From Liopterus haemorrhoidalis (taxonomy: Eukaryota; Arthropoda; Insecta; Coleoptera; Dytiscidae), in NCBI GenBank assembly GCA_963971575.1, contig OZ020619.1, forward strand, positions 20,094,813 to 20,158,812: DNA of 64,000 nt. The letters are read 5' to 3'. This document shows positions 23,704 through 35,356 of the stretch, piece after piece (the first letter of the stretch is position 1; every line of letters begins with the position of its first letter). A model generated the notes under the pieces. That model saw only the letters and a list, made by a program, of their open reading frames with translations, was not told where the DNA came from and searched no databases. The position numbers and the translations under genes were made by a program.

Positions 23704-23962
23704 TGTTAGGGAGTTTTTCAAAGAGGGCGCGCTGAGCAATGGCGTGGCGGCAGTACCATACAGGCGGTCGGTATTGTGTCCCGCGCTTGTATCGGCGTAG
23801 GAAGAAGAAAGGAAGTCACATGATGATTCTATTCTATCTACGGCGTTGGACTGAATCGCTCGGCGTGTACTCGCTTATATTTTGGTGTTTAGTATTATAC
23901 ATTTATGTTTGATAAATAAATGATATGTTAGATTTAACGTTTATTATTTTATCGTCCTAACA
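23704..23962 (+). repeat. Gypsy-B 3' LTR, copy 2 (259 bp)
   Basis: It has TGTTAGG and CCTAACA ends, is the same length as the unit 1 copy and differs from it at only a few bases. It is again a lone LTR on the 3' side. Confidence 0.8.
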
Positions 23963-24220
23963 ATATTTTTTCACGGATTCCTCAGTATCTCTTAGGACAG
24001 ATGAGATATCGACTAGGTTTTTGCTTATAAAAGTTACCCGTGCCAATGTTTAGAAACAAACTACTAATTTTATTTGTAATTAGTATGAACCTCTAACGGG
24101 GTGAATCTACACCTGAGGAGAGAGTCAGCAATGTGATCTATAAAGAACTATGACTTATTATAATTGCACGATGATGGCAAACCCTCAATAACCGTAGCGA
24201 AGCACGGGTACTCAGCTAGT
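23963..24220 (+). mobile_element. Helitron-like 3' terminus, copy 2
   Basis: This is the counterpart of 8092-8349, with CTAG at 24216-24219 preceded by the CCGT...ACGG hairpin. It was inherited with the unit. Confidence 0.5.
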
Positions 24221-26112
24221 ATTTTTATATTAGGTCACAAACATGAGTGTCCTTTTTATTGCAAGAGATTTGAATATCCTTTTCTTTTGTTACAGGTGAA
24301 GGCAGTATCATTATGAACCAATTTTCAGAGAATAAACTACTAGTTTAAATTTTTTTTTGTTATATATGTGTCATAATACACTGTTATATTTTTGCTTATG
24401 CAAAACCCGAAGTGATGGTTATTTGTGTTCTAATATTTTAATTTTCATGGATAAAAGTTTTTTTTTTACTAAAATATGTCTTTTATGTACTCATAAATTC
24501 ATCAAAAACACCAAAAAAATCACAAAATACATTTATGTTATTTTAACAACTAATTAAAAATTGGGTCACTTTTGACTCCACGATAGTAGTTATGATAGTG
24601 TAAATGAACGATAGTAGTACAAGGTTAAGTATATATTTTTTCCCTGTATAATTTTTTTTTTTTTTTGTAGTTAATAATAATAAAAAATTATTTTTCAATA
24701 AGTTTATTTTCTTTTTTTTTTTTTGCTTTTCACTTTCTATTTTGATCAATTTGACATATAAATATAAATCAACTGAAAAAATCTGAACACATTTTTTATG
24801 GGGGTGCGGGAGCTTATTTTCACATTCAACGAGTCAGTCTGAAGCCAACAGCCGTAGCCAGTAGTCGCAATCGCACACATGTTATATTATCATACTTTTG
24901 TACTATTAATTCTATCTTCAATAAATTTAATTAATAATAAAAACCGAATAAACAAACCCCACCATAGAATCCCACAACTTATGGATGCTCACCGGGGATC
25001 GTGTCGCGTGTTTGAGAAGGTTTTTTTAAAAAAAAGAGTGAAATAAAAGTTGTTAAAATCGCGAAGAAACAAAACGAACATACTATCAGGTTTTACCGCC
25101 GATTGTAAACTTGTAAGTAATTGAAATTATACATATGAAACAAAACTTGGTGTCATTAGTGGAAAGTTGGGGTTTTGCGGGGCCCTTCAGAAGTCGAGGC
25201 CCAGGGCGCGCGCCCGGTTCGCCCGCCGTTAAATCCGCCTCTGAGAGTTGTAAGTAAAATGGAAGTTATGTGAGAAACAGTGAGTAAAAAGTGGAGAGAA
25301 AGTAATAAAAGTGGCGAAAGAACAATTAAATTGGAAAATATGAAGTAAATGAACAAAAGAAATATAAACAGAGGAGAAAACAGTAAAGTGTAAACGTTAA
25401 GCGCTAAAGTAAAACAATAATAAAGAAGTGAAGTGTACAAAGAATTAAAGAAAACATAAGATAAATTAAAAACGCAACGTAAACGTTTGAATCGTGAACA
25501 GTTTCCCGCCTGCCTGCGACCTAGAACGGCAAACAGCCAACAAGCGATAACGCACACCTGCATGTCATAAACAACAGCCGGTTTGCAATAACAATTCGGT
25601 AGTTTTAGGGTTTTGTAGGTATGACCAAAAAACCCTTATACCGTCATTTTGTCGTCTGTCTGTCTGTCAGTTCGGTAAAAATTGTAGCCAAACTGCTAAA
25701 CCTAGAGTGTTGAAATTTGGCATGCTTATACAACCCTTTGACTCGCACATAGGAAAAATACTAAAACATCTAAAAAACATATCCCCCTAAAAATATATTT
25801 GAGCTCATCGAAAAAAAGTTATTTTTTTTAAATTCTGAGTAGGGTATCAAATGAAAGCCCTTAGTAAGTGGATTAACGGTCAAAATTTTATTTTTGCAAA
25901 ATAAATTATTTTGACGTGATTTTTGCCAAAATTGTGCAAAAAAATTTGTTTGTACCACACCCAGTAGTTTAAACTAAAAATCTGAAAAAGTTCTAAGTAA
26001 TGTACTTTTGTGTGAACCGGAATAGTACAACAGGAATTTTTGATCAGATTATGTTGTCGGAAAATAACGCATTTTTTATGTTTTTAACTAAAATATGTTA
26101 AATATTTAATTC
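24221..26112. other. Noncoding repeat-derived region of unit 2
   Basis: This is the counterpart of 8351-10243, with the same A/T runs, the CCGCCTCTG end near 25240 and the GTCT run near 25650. No gene is supported. Confidence 0.5.
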
Positions 26113-26391
26113 GCTATGTAACACAGTAGATAAGTAGGCATTCGTAGCGTTGTGCGTTTAGTCCTTTATTTGTGATTTGCAAACTAGAGTTCGAATCCTG
26201 TCAATTTTAATTACCGACCGCCAACATATATAAGGGAGGTATTGTGATCATACCGATTTTGACATTTCGCGATTTCAATGGATCTCCACGAATTGAGATC
26301 CCTACATAACGTTTTGACTATTTTTAGCATGATGTCTGTCGGTCTGTCTGTTTGTCCGTCTGTCTGTCCGTCTGTCTGTGTACACGTGTAG
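26113..26391 (+). repeat. tRNA-derived SINE-like head, copy 2
   Basis: The A-box-like and GTTCGAATCC B-box motifs recur with the CTGTCTGTC run, as at 10244-10520. Confidence 0.4.
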
Positions 26392-26621
26392 AGCAAATTC
26401 GGCTGAAAGGATTTTTATGAAACTTCATATTTAAACTTCTGCTATCAATGGCACGAGTTGATCAACTTTTGGTAAAAATCGGTTGTCTAAAAATGGAAGT
26501 TTACACGTGTCGATTTTAAGATTTTCCGAAAAGATTTATTGAACAAAAGTTGCTATAAAAGCAATAATAAATATATTTTATTTGAGACGTTTTTCGATAA
26601 AACGAAAAATTACGAATAATT

Positions 26622-27205
26622 TCTGTAAAATTTTTCGAAATTTTTTCCAAGTCTCAATTTTTTCAAAATAATATCTCTGTTAGAAAATATTAGGCCAAGT
26701 TATTTCTACTCTACTGCTAGAATGTAACTTATATAAGTACTTTATGATAGCGGTCGGTCCTGTGGTGGCCACAGCTGATTTTTTTTCTGTTTTTTTTTTG
26801 CATTTTTATTTTGTTTAAATTATTTTGTCAAAATTCTAGTTATATTTTGGTAAATGTTCAGGATATTTTTGCATAGTTTGTAGGTTAACACGTAGAAATT
26901 TTGCTCCGTGTTAAGAGTGAAATTTTGAGTTTTATGTTGAATTTATTTTGTGAAGTTCTCATAGATCTGTGCAATAATTTTTAGTGTTTGTTTTTCTCTT
27001 CTTATGTCAGAAGAAGGGAATTGCATTAGTGAAATATTACATTTTATTCGTTCAAATTTCTAATATACATTATTTTGAAATTTAACTGTGTTAAAAGTCT
27101 CAATTTTTTCATACTTATATGTAACGTTTGTTTAAATTATTTTGTCAAAATTCTAGTTATATTTTGGTAAATGTTCAGGATATTTTTGCAAAGTTTGTAG
27201 GTTAA
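26622..27205. repeat. Third unit copy, scrambled and truncated
   Basis: It begins like 1 and 10751, loses about 30 bp near 26665, runs to the equivalent of position 516, jumps back to the equivalent of 31-62, skips to about 220-296, and then stops inside the CR1-like 5' UTR, where the satellite starts. The junctions share 3-4 bases (for example AAGT and GTTT), suggesting template switching. Confidence 0.75.
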
Positions 27206-30200
27206 AATCCGAAATATTTTGTTTTGTAAAAATTCGTGAGTTCTTATCAAAGGGGTCCCCCTTACGATTTTTCGATTTTTTGCCATTTTTAAGGGTTTTG
27301 TTTAATGATACATGCTTTTGTATAAGTTTGGTAATTAAGGCCCCAATTGTTTTCGACTAAAATGGACTTGAGGAACTCAAAAATTTAAACCAGAGATCCC
27401 TATCTTTTACCGTTATTGAGATATAATTTTTTGAAAAATTAAATTTGATTACAAAAATTTCAAAATTTTTCAAAAATTTTTTTTGTTTAAAATATGTTTT
27501 AAAATGTGCCTTTACCATATTTCAGACCTTAAAACTTCAAAAATTCCAACCGCAGGTCCCTATCTCTTTTAAATTTTGAAGGATTAATAAAAAAATATTT
27601 AAAAAAATCAAGAGGCCTTAAATTTTTAGTTATAGTCAATTTTAGTTACTATTTTCCGATATAGTCAATTTTAGGTACTTTTCTCCGCTTTACTCAAAAA
27701 CAGTTGGCCAAAGTTCAAAATGAACCTTATTTTTGTGATCTACGGCCCAAAGTGTATCAATTTTGAGAAAAATCCGAAATATTTTTTTTGTAAAAATTCG
27801 CGATTTTTTTTTTGCAATGGGGTACCCCTTACGATTTTTTCGATATTTTGCCATTTTTAAAGGTTTTGTTTAATGATACATCCTTTTTGTAAAAGTTTGG
27901 TTATTAAGGCCCCAATTTTTCTAGACTAAAATGGACATGAGGAACTCAAAAATTTAAACCAGAGGTCCTTATCTTTTACCGTTATTGAGATATAATTTTT
28001 TGAAAAATTAAATTTTATTACAAAAATTTCAAAATTTTACAAAATTTTTTTTTGTTTAGGATATGTTTTAAAATGTGCCTTTACCATATTTCAGACCTTA
28101 GAACTTCAAAAATTCCAACCTCAGGTCCTTATCTTTTTTAATTTTTAAAATACATATACATATTTTTTTTATTTTTTTTTTTTCTGAAAAAAAAAGTTTT
28201 CTTAATACAGTCCAAAATAAGGCCTTTAGGTAATTTTGGGGTGAGGATTAATAAAAAAATATTTAAAAAAATCAAGAGGCCTTAGTTTTTGGATTATAGT
28301 TAATTTAAGGTACTTTTTTCCGCTTTACTCAAAAACAGTTGGCCAAAATCCAAAATGAACCTTATTTTTGTGATCTACGGCCCAAATTGTATCAATTTTG
28401 AGAAAAATCCGAAATATTTTTTTTGTAAAAATTCGCGATTTTTTTTTTTAATGGGGTACCCCTTACGATTTTTTCGATATTTTGCCATTTATAAGGGTTT
28501 TGTTTAATGATACATCATTTTTGTATAAGTTTGGTTATTAAGGCCCCATTTTTTTCTAGACTAAAATGGACATGAGGAACTCAAAAATTTAAACCAGAGG
28601 TCCCTATCTTTTACCGTTATTGAGATATTATTTTTTGAAAAATTAAATTGGATTACAAAAATTTCAAAATTTTTCAAAATTTTTTTTTGTTTAGGATATG
28701 TTTTAAAATGTGCCTTTACCATATTTCAGACCTTAGAACTTCAAAAATTCCAACCTCAGGTCCTTATCTTTTTTAATTTTTAAAATACATATACATATTT
28801 TTTTTTTTTTTTTTTTCTGAAAAAAAAAGTTTTTTTAATACAGTCCAAAATAAGGCCTTTAGGTAATTTTGGGGTGAGGATTAATAAAAAAAATATTTAA
28901 AAAAATCAAGAGGCCTTAGTTTTTGGGTTATAGTTAATTTAAGGTACTTTTTTCCGCTTTACTCAAAAACAGTTGGCCAAAATCCAAAATGAACCTTATT
29001 TTTGTGATCTACGGCCCGAAAGGTATCAATTTTGAGAAAAATCCGAAATATTTTTTTTGTAAAAATTCAGGATTTTTTTTCAAAGGGATACCCCTTACGA
29101 TTTTTTCGATATTTTGCCATTTATAAGGGTTTTATTTAATGATACGTCCTTTTTGTATAAGTTTGGTTATTAAGGCCCCAATTTTTTCTAGACTAAAATG
29201 GACATGAGGAACTCAAAAATTTAAACCAGAGGTCCTTATCTTTTACCGTTATTGAGATATAATTTTTTGAAAAATTAAATTTTATTACAAAAATTTCAAA
29301 ATTTTACAAAAATTTTTTTTGTTTAGGATATGTTTTAAAATGTGCCTTTACCATATTTCAGACCTTAGAATTTCAAAAATTCCAACCGCAGGTCCTTATC
29401 TTTTTTAGTTTTTGAAATACATATACATATTTTTTTTATTTTTTTTTTTCTGAAAAAAAAAAGTTTTATTAAAACAGTCCAAAATATGGCCGTTAGGTAG
29501 TTTTGGGGTGAGGATTAATAAAAAATATTTAAAAAAATCAAGAGGTTTTATTTTTTGAGTTATAGTCAATTTTAAGTACTTTTTTCCGATTTACTCAAAA
29601 ACAGTTGGCCAAAATCCAAAATGAACCTTATTTTTGTGATCTACGGCCCAAATTGTATCAATTTTGAGAAAAATCCGAAATATTTTTTTTGTAAAAATTC
29701 ACGATTTTTTTTCAATTTTTCACCCCTTACGATTTTTTCGATATTTTGACATTTTTAAGGGTTTTGTTTAATGATACATCCTTTTTGTATAAGTTTGGTT
29801 ATTAAGGCCCCAATTTTTTCTAGACTAAAATGGACATGAGGAACTCAAAAATTTAAACCAGAGGTCCCTATCTTTTACCGTTATTGAGATATAATTTTTT
29901 TAAAAATTAAATTGTATTACAAAAATTTCAAAATTTTACAAATTTTTTTTTTGTTTAGGATATGTTTTATAATGTGCCTTTACCACATTTCAGACCTTAG
30001 AATTTCAAAAATTCCAACCGCAGGTCCTTATCTTTTTTAGTTTTTGAAATACATATACATATTTTTTTTATTTTTTTTTTCTGAAAAAAAAAGTTTTCTT
30101 AAAACAGTCCAAAATATGGCAGTTAGGTAATTTTGGGGTGAGGATTTACAAAAAATATTTAAAAAAATCAAGAGGCCTTAGTTTTTGAGTTATAGTTAAT

Positions 30201-30755
30201 TTAAGGTACTTTTTTCCGATTTACTCAAAAACAGTTGGCCAAAATCCAAAATGAACCTTATTTTTGTGATCTACGGCCCAAACTGTATAAATTTTGAGAA
30301 AAATCCGAAATATTTTTTTTGTAAAAATTCGCGATTTTTTTTCAAAGCGGTACCCTTTACGATTTTTTCGATATTTTGACATTTTTGAGGGTTTTGTTTA
30401 ATGATACATCCTTTTTGTATAAGTTTGGTTATTAAGGCCCCAATTTTTTCTAGACCAAAATGGACATGAGGAACTCAAAAATTTAAACCAGAGGTCCCTA
30501 TCTTTTACCGTTATTGAGATATAATTTTTTGAAAAATTAAATTTTATTACAAAAATTTCAAAATTTTACAAAAATTTTTTTTGTTTGGGATATGTTTTAA
30601 AATGTGCCTTTACCATATTTCAGACCTTAGAATTTCAAAAATTCCAACCGCAGGTCCTTATCTTTTTTAGTTTTTAAAATACAAATACATATTTTTTTCA
30701 AAGGGGTACCCCTTACGATTTTTTCGATATTTTGCCATTTATAAGGGTTTTGTTT
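27206..30755. repeat. 631-bp satellite, block 1
   Basis: This is a tandem AT-rich monomer of 629-635 bp, counted between successive CCCCTTACGATTTTT landmarks (27825, 28460, 29090, 29724, 30353). Conserved words include GAGGAACTCAAAAATTTAAA and CTCAAAAACAGTTGGCCA. The first monomer is diverged and shorter (about 568 bp), and the last has lost about 300 bp across a poly-T run near 30690. No reading frame is conserved between monomers, so it is noncoding. Confidence 0.92.
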
Positions 30756-30935
30756 AGAGTTGCAGTATTAGTATACGTGTGTACACCAAAGTAACAATAA
30801 GTTAAAACAGATAATTATGGTTTGTAATTATATATTGCAGAATAAACTTTCTTTTGACATTACATTAAAACATTTAATATTCAACTGTCACTTGACAAAT
30901 CCATCGCACCCTTAGAATATATGGATATTTTAACA
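30756..30935 (-). repeat. Copia-1 3' LTR (180 bp)
   Basis: It matches 35173-35356 except for the absent terminal GACA. On the minus strand the polypurine tract GAGGGGAAG immediately precedes its TGTTAAAATA start. Confidence 0.9.
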
Positions 30936-30985
30936 CTTCCCCTCGATGCATTTGTCCTGTAAATTTACAATTTAATTACAATTTA

Positions 30986-33900
30986 TTACAAATTAATTAA
31001 CAATGAATTAACACAACGTGAATGATAATTTTTACTCAAGCCTTTCGTTAGAAAATCAGCATCCATTTGTTCTGTAGGCATATATTTTGCTTGAATGAGA
31101 TTTTCCTTGATGGCTTCTCTGAGAAAATGGCATCGAATGTCTATATGTTTACTTCTTCCATGATAGACTGAATTATGGGCTAAGCTCAATGCTCCATGGT
31201 TGTCATTATAAATTGATACTGGTCCATTCATTCTTATTCCGAGTTCAGCAAGTAAATTTCTTAAATAAATTGCTTCCTTAGTTGCGTCACTCATTCCCAT
31301 ATATTCTGCTTCGGTGGAAGAGAGAGCAACTGTTCTCTGTTTCCTTGCCTCCCACGATATGGGACCATTATTTAATGTAAATACATACCCCGTGTATGAT
31401 CTTCCGTCGACTGGGCAATTACCCCAATCGGCGTCAACGTGACCTACTAACATTTTTGATTTCGGTCCATACGATATTCCTAAGTCGGTAGAGCCCTTTA
31501 AATATCTTAACACTCTTTTTCCAGCTGTCCAATGAGAACGGCCGTAACAGTTATTATATTGACTTAAGTAACTTACCGCGAAGCTGATGTCCGGTCTCGT
31601 TGTAGTAGCAAGATATGTCAGTGCTCCTATCAACTCGCAATAAGGAAGTTTCAAGTCTTCTTCTGTTGGACTCTCTTCCGGCAGTAAATTTGGACGTGGT
31701 GGGATAGGTGTGCCTACTGGTTTGCAATCAGACATTCCGAAACGTTCAAGAATATCCAAAATGTAACCTTTCTGGCTCAAGATTACCTTCCCCTCTTTTC
31801 TTAGAAACTGGATGCCTAAACAATGACTTGCTTCTCCGAGATCTTTGATTTCAAAATTCTGATGCAAGTACTCGATAAATTTGGAAATTGCCTGACGCTA
31901 CTTACTTATGACCAAAATGTCATCGACATACACAGATAAGAATAAGGCATCTTCCCCTTTTTCAATATGATAGACGCACGGGTCGGATTTAGATGGAATG
32001 GCTCCATATTGTGCAAGAACTTTATTTAGTTTAGCGTTCCAACTTCTTCCGGCCTGTTTCAATCCGTACAAGGATTTTTTTAGTCTACATACCTTGTTAC
32101 CTTTCTGAAGTTCTCGAAGCATCCCTCTACATTTTTCTCTTAAACTGTCGTTACAGCTACTGTCATCAATAATTTTTCGCAATATTTTGGGTAATAACTT
32201 CGGGGGTTCCATGTGTATTACTTCTTCCAATTCTCCATTCAAGTAGGCGGTTGTAACGTCTAATTGATGTATTATCATATTTTGTTGAGCTGCAATACTC
32301 GCTAACATTCTTATGGAACTTGCACGTGCAACTGGTGCAAACGTTTGTTTAAAATGTACCCCAGGTTGCTGTGTAAAGCCTTGTGCGACTAAACGGGCCT
32401 TTCTTTTATCTAGGGTAGCATCAGGTTTGTATTTATTTCTGAGAATTATCCTACTTCCAATTACATGTTGATCCTTGGGACGATCGACCAAAGCCCAAGT
32501 ATCGTTCTTTATGATAGATTTTATTTCAGAAACAATAGCATCATACCAGTCTTCTGCATCTGGACTGTTTAACGCGGTGACCAATGGAACTTCCGCAAGG
32601 AGCGATGATTCTTCTGTGTAGTTCGTTTCCGTTGTGACATCATCGGTTTCATTGGGTGCATCTCGCGGTTCAGGCGTTGTCGCATACTGGTAACGTGGTC
32701 TTCCTCTTAATCCCGTTTTTAATTTCCTGGGACGTCCACGACCTCTTTTGCATATAGGTGTGGTGACCGTTTCTGTTGCTACTGGTGTTCTATCTTCTTT
32801 TTCTGTTGCTGTATCTTCATGATCGTTATTTTCGATTTTCTCATTTTCTTTTGGTAAATCTTTTAATATTACCTCTATTGTCTTCTGTTTTCTGTCGCCC
32901 TCTTCTGGAATAAAATCGGAATATCTTTCGCCAATGAATATTTCATTATTTGTGAATTTTATGTCTCTAAATATTCCAACCTTTCTTCGTTCCGGCAGCC
33001 AGACCCTGCTACCTTTTGAATTGGTCGCATAACCAAGCAATATTCCTTCGAGACTTCTTTGTTCAAATTTTCCTTTTCCTGGTTTCTTGTCCAGACAATA
33101 TACTTTTGTACCAAATTCTTGTAATTGGCTGAGATCAGGCTTCTTTCCCGTCCGAACTTCTGTTGGACTTCGCCCGTTTAAACTTTTTGTAAGGCAACGA
33201 TTTCGAATATTATTCGCAGCGTTAACAGCTTCAGCCCAAAAATACGGCGGAAGATTTGCTTGAATAAGCAAACATCTTGCCATCTCCAGAAGTGTTCTAT
33301 TTTTTCTTTCCGCTATTCCATTCTGTTCTGGTGAATATGGAACTGTTAAACGCCTATTAATACCTTTCTTCTTCAGGAAATCTTCGACTCTTCTGTTGGT
33401 ATATTCCGTGCCGTTGTCTGTCTGCAAGCACTTGACTCTTCTGCCTGTTTGAGTCTCCAACAAAACAATGACTTCTTTAGTTAAATCTGCAACTTCGTCC
33501 TTGGTTTTGATAAATCTTACTTCACACCATCTTGAATTGTCATCTATGTACGTTACGAAATAACGTGCCTTGCCCAAGGATTCGACTCGCATGGGGCCGC
33601 AAACATCTGAGTGAATAATATTTAATGGTTCTGCTTCCCGTTCTGACTTCTTCGGAAATGACTTCCGTACCATTTTCCCACGGTAACATACATCGCAGTC
33701 CAACTTTTCAGCTTGTGATGAATCCATGTTCGGGATTTGACCGTCTCGTATCAAGTTGCGCATATCGTTAATGTTTAGATGTCCCAGACGCCGGTGCCAT
33801 GACATCAGTAGATCGGTTGAAATCTTCGCTGACAAAACGGCATTGCGAACATCTTTGATCGGTTTCGGATATTTTTCGCGCGCGTAATATAAGTCCCCGA

Positions 33901-35083
33901 TACGATCAGCTACAAGCTTAATTTTTTCGTTAACGTCATATACTAACGCTATGTTCTTTTTGAATACTACTTTCGAACCACTATTCGTATTTTTTCCTAC
34001 CGATAATAAATTTGTACGTATTCCCGGTACATGTAAAGTATCGAATACTGACAGTTTTTTAGTATCGCCGTCTATATCAACCGAAATTGAGGCTGTACCT
34101 TTACCGACAATGTCCGATGATTGATCATTTGCCATGTTTAATGACCCCTTAACGCTATTCAACACTAAAAAATCTTTAACATCTTTACAAATGTGTGACG
34201 TAGCGCCACTGTCAAGACACCATCTTTCACTAAGATGCGTGTTTCCCGCGTGAAGAGCGTCTGCGGCGAAGAACCCTTCTTCCACTTTATTAGCGTTATA
34301 CTTAGGGTTTTCGCGATTCCTACAATCAATGGCTTTATGACCAATCTGTCGGCAATTGTGGCAACGAAATTTAAATGTACCTTTATTATCACGATTATCC
34401 AATTTCGTGCTTTTATTTTTAAACGCGAAACGCATTTTGTTAAATTTCTTTTGGGAATACATTGCACTTTGTGATTCACCGACGGAATCATTTTTACTTC
34501 TCCGTGCATCGCTTTCCTCTATAATTTTAACTCGAAGAACTTCGGGTGCGGGCAATTCATCTCGTGATTTTATTGCACATCTAAAATTTTCATAACAATC
34601 CGGTAGACTATACAATAACATAATAGATAACAAATCTGCGTTAATGTCGACATTCATCTCCCCGAGCTTATCGACAGCATCAAAAAATTTCGCAATATGA
34701 TCACGAACATCATCGCTTTCGTGCATACGTAGAAGAATTAACTGTTTCAATAATGTGGCCTTACGAGCGGGACCCTTCGACGCGTAATAGTCTTCCAATT
34801 TAATCCAAACGTCACGCGAAGTCGCACAATTTTTGATAAATTTTAATTCCGATACACCGATACACAATATAATGTCTGATTTCGCTTTCAAATCGTTTTT
34901 CAGCCAAGATTTCAATGCGCTTTCCGAACTAACATCATTCGTAACAATAGTAGGTTTTGGACAATCACCACTTACGTACGTCCACGCGTCATTTTTAATC
35001 AGTAATGCCTGCATTTGTATTTTCCAGGTGTCGTACTTATCCTTACTAAGAACATTTATACGCGTATAATTGTGTGAACCCAT
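30986..35083 (-). pseudogene. Copia-1 gag-pol, one in-frame stop (about 1364 codons)
   Basis: This is a complete Copia polyprotein in one register, ordered Gag, protease, integrase, RT, RNase H. Visible motifs are zinc knuckle CHNCRQIGHKAIDC, protease CLDSGATSH, integrase HRRLGHLN ... CDVC with catalytic HSDVCGPM, QTDNGTEY and EQNGIAERKN, RT LDVTTAYLNGELEE and YVDD (31919-31930), and RNase H DADWG, SSTEAEYM and SKHIDIRCHF. A single TAG (31898-31900) interrupts it six codons after YVDD, and the frame continues in the same register to 30986. The start ATG at 35083 follows the leader and aligns with Copia-3. Apart from this stop the frame looks undamaged. Confidence 0.93.
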
Positions 35084-35158
35084 ATTTCAACTTCTGATCA
35101 CTTTCCAAACCGTTTCCTATTATTTTTTATAATTCCTTGATTGTACTTGGTGCTTCCT

Positions 35159-35172
35159 CTGGGCCCATAACC
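35159..35172 (-). other. Copia-1 primer-binding site
   Basis: GGTTATGGGCCCAG on the minus strand directly follows the 5' LTR. In Drosophila copia this site pairs with an internal part of initiator tRNA-Met (half-tRNA priming). Copia-2 and Copia-3 have the same site. Confidence 0.85.
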
Positions 35173-35356
35173 TGTCAGAGTTGCAGTATTAGTATACGTG
35201 TGTACACCAAAGTAACAATAAGTTAAAACAAATAATTATGGTTTGTAATTATATATTGCAGAATAAACTTTCTTTTGACATTACATTAAAACATTTAATA
35301 TTCAACTGTCACTTGACAAATCCGTCGCACCCTAAGAATATATGGATATTTTAACA
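35173..35356 (-). repeat. Copia-1 5' LTR (184 bp)
   Basis: On the minus strand it begins TGTTAAAATA and ends CTCTGACA next to the primer site. Its right flank, GATACATCC, continues the satellite. Confidence 0.92.

Larger units (their letters stand above)
10751..26621. repeat. Composite tandem unit, copy 2 (with Gypsy-A inside)
   Basis: This unit repeats the order of unit 1. Its length is 15.87 kb, or about 10.63 kb once the 5241-bp Gypsy-A insertion is removed, so the two periods agree. The minisatellite is shorter here and the coding copies are better preserved. Confidence 0.85.
30756..35356 (-). mobile_element. Ty1/Copia retrotransposon Copia-1 (4.6 kb)
   Basis: This is a full-length minus-strand element inside the satellite, with two LTRs, a copia-type primer site, one gag-pol frame and a GAGGGGAAG polypurine tract. 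Its left edge is nicked: the last 4 bases of the 3' LTR and about 7 bases of satellite are missing, which explains the lack of a 5-bp target duplication. The LTRs differ at about 3 sites in 180. Confidence 0.93.
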
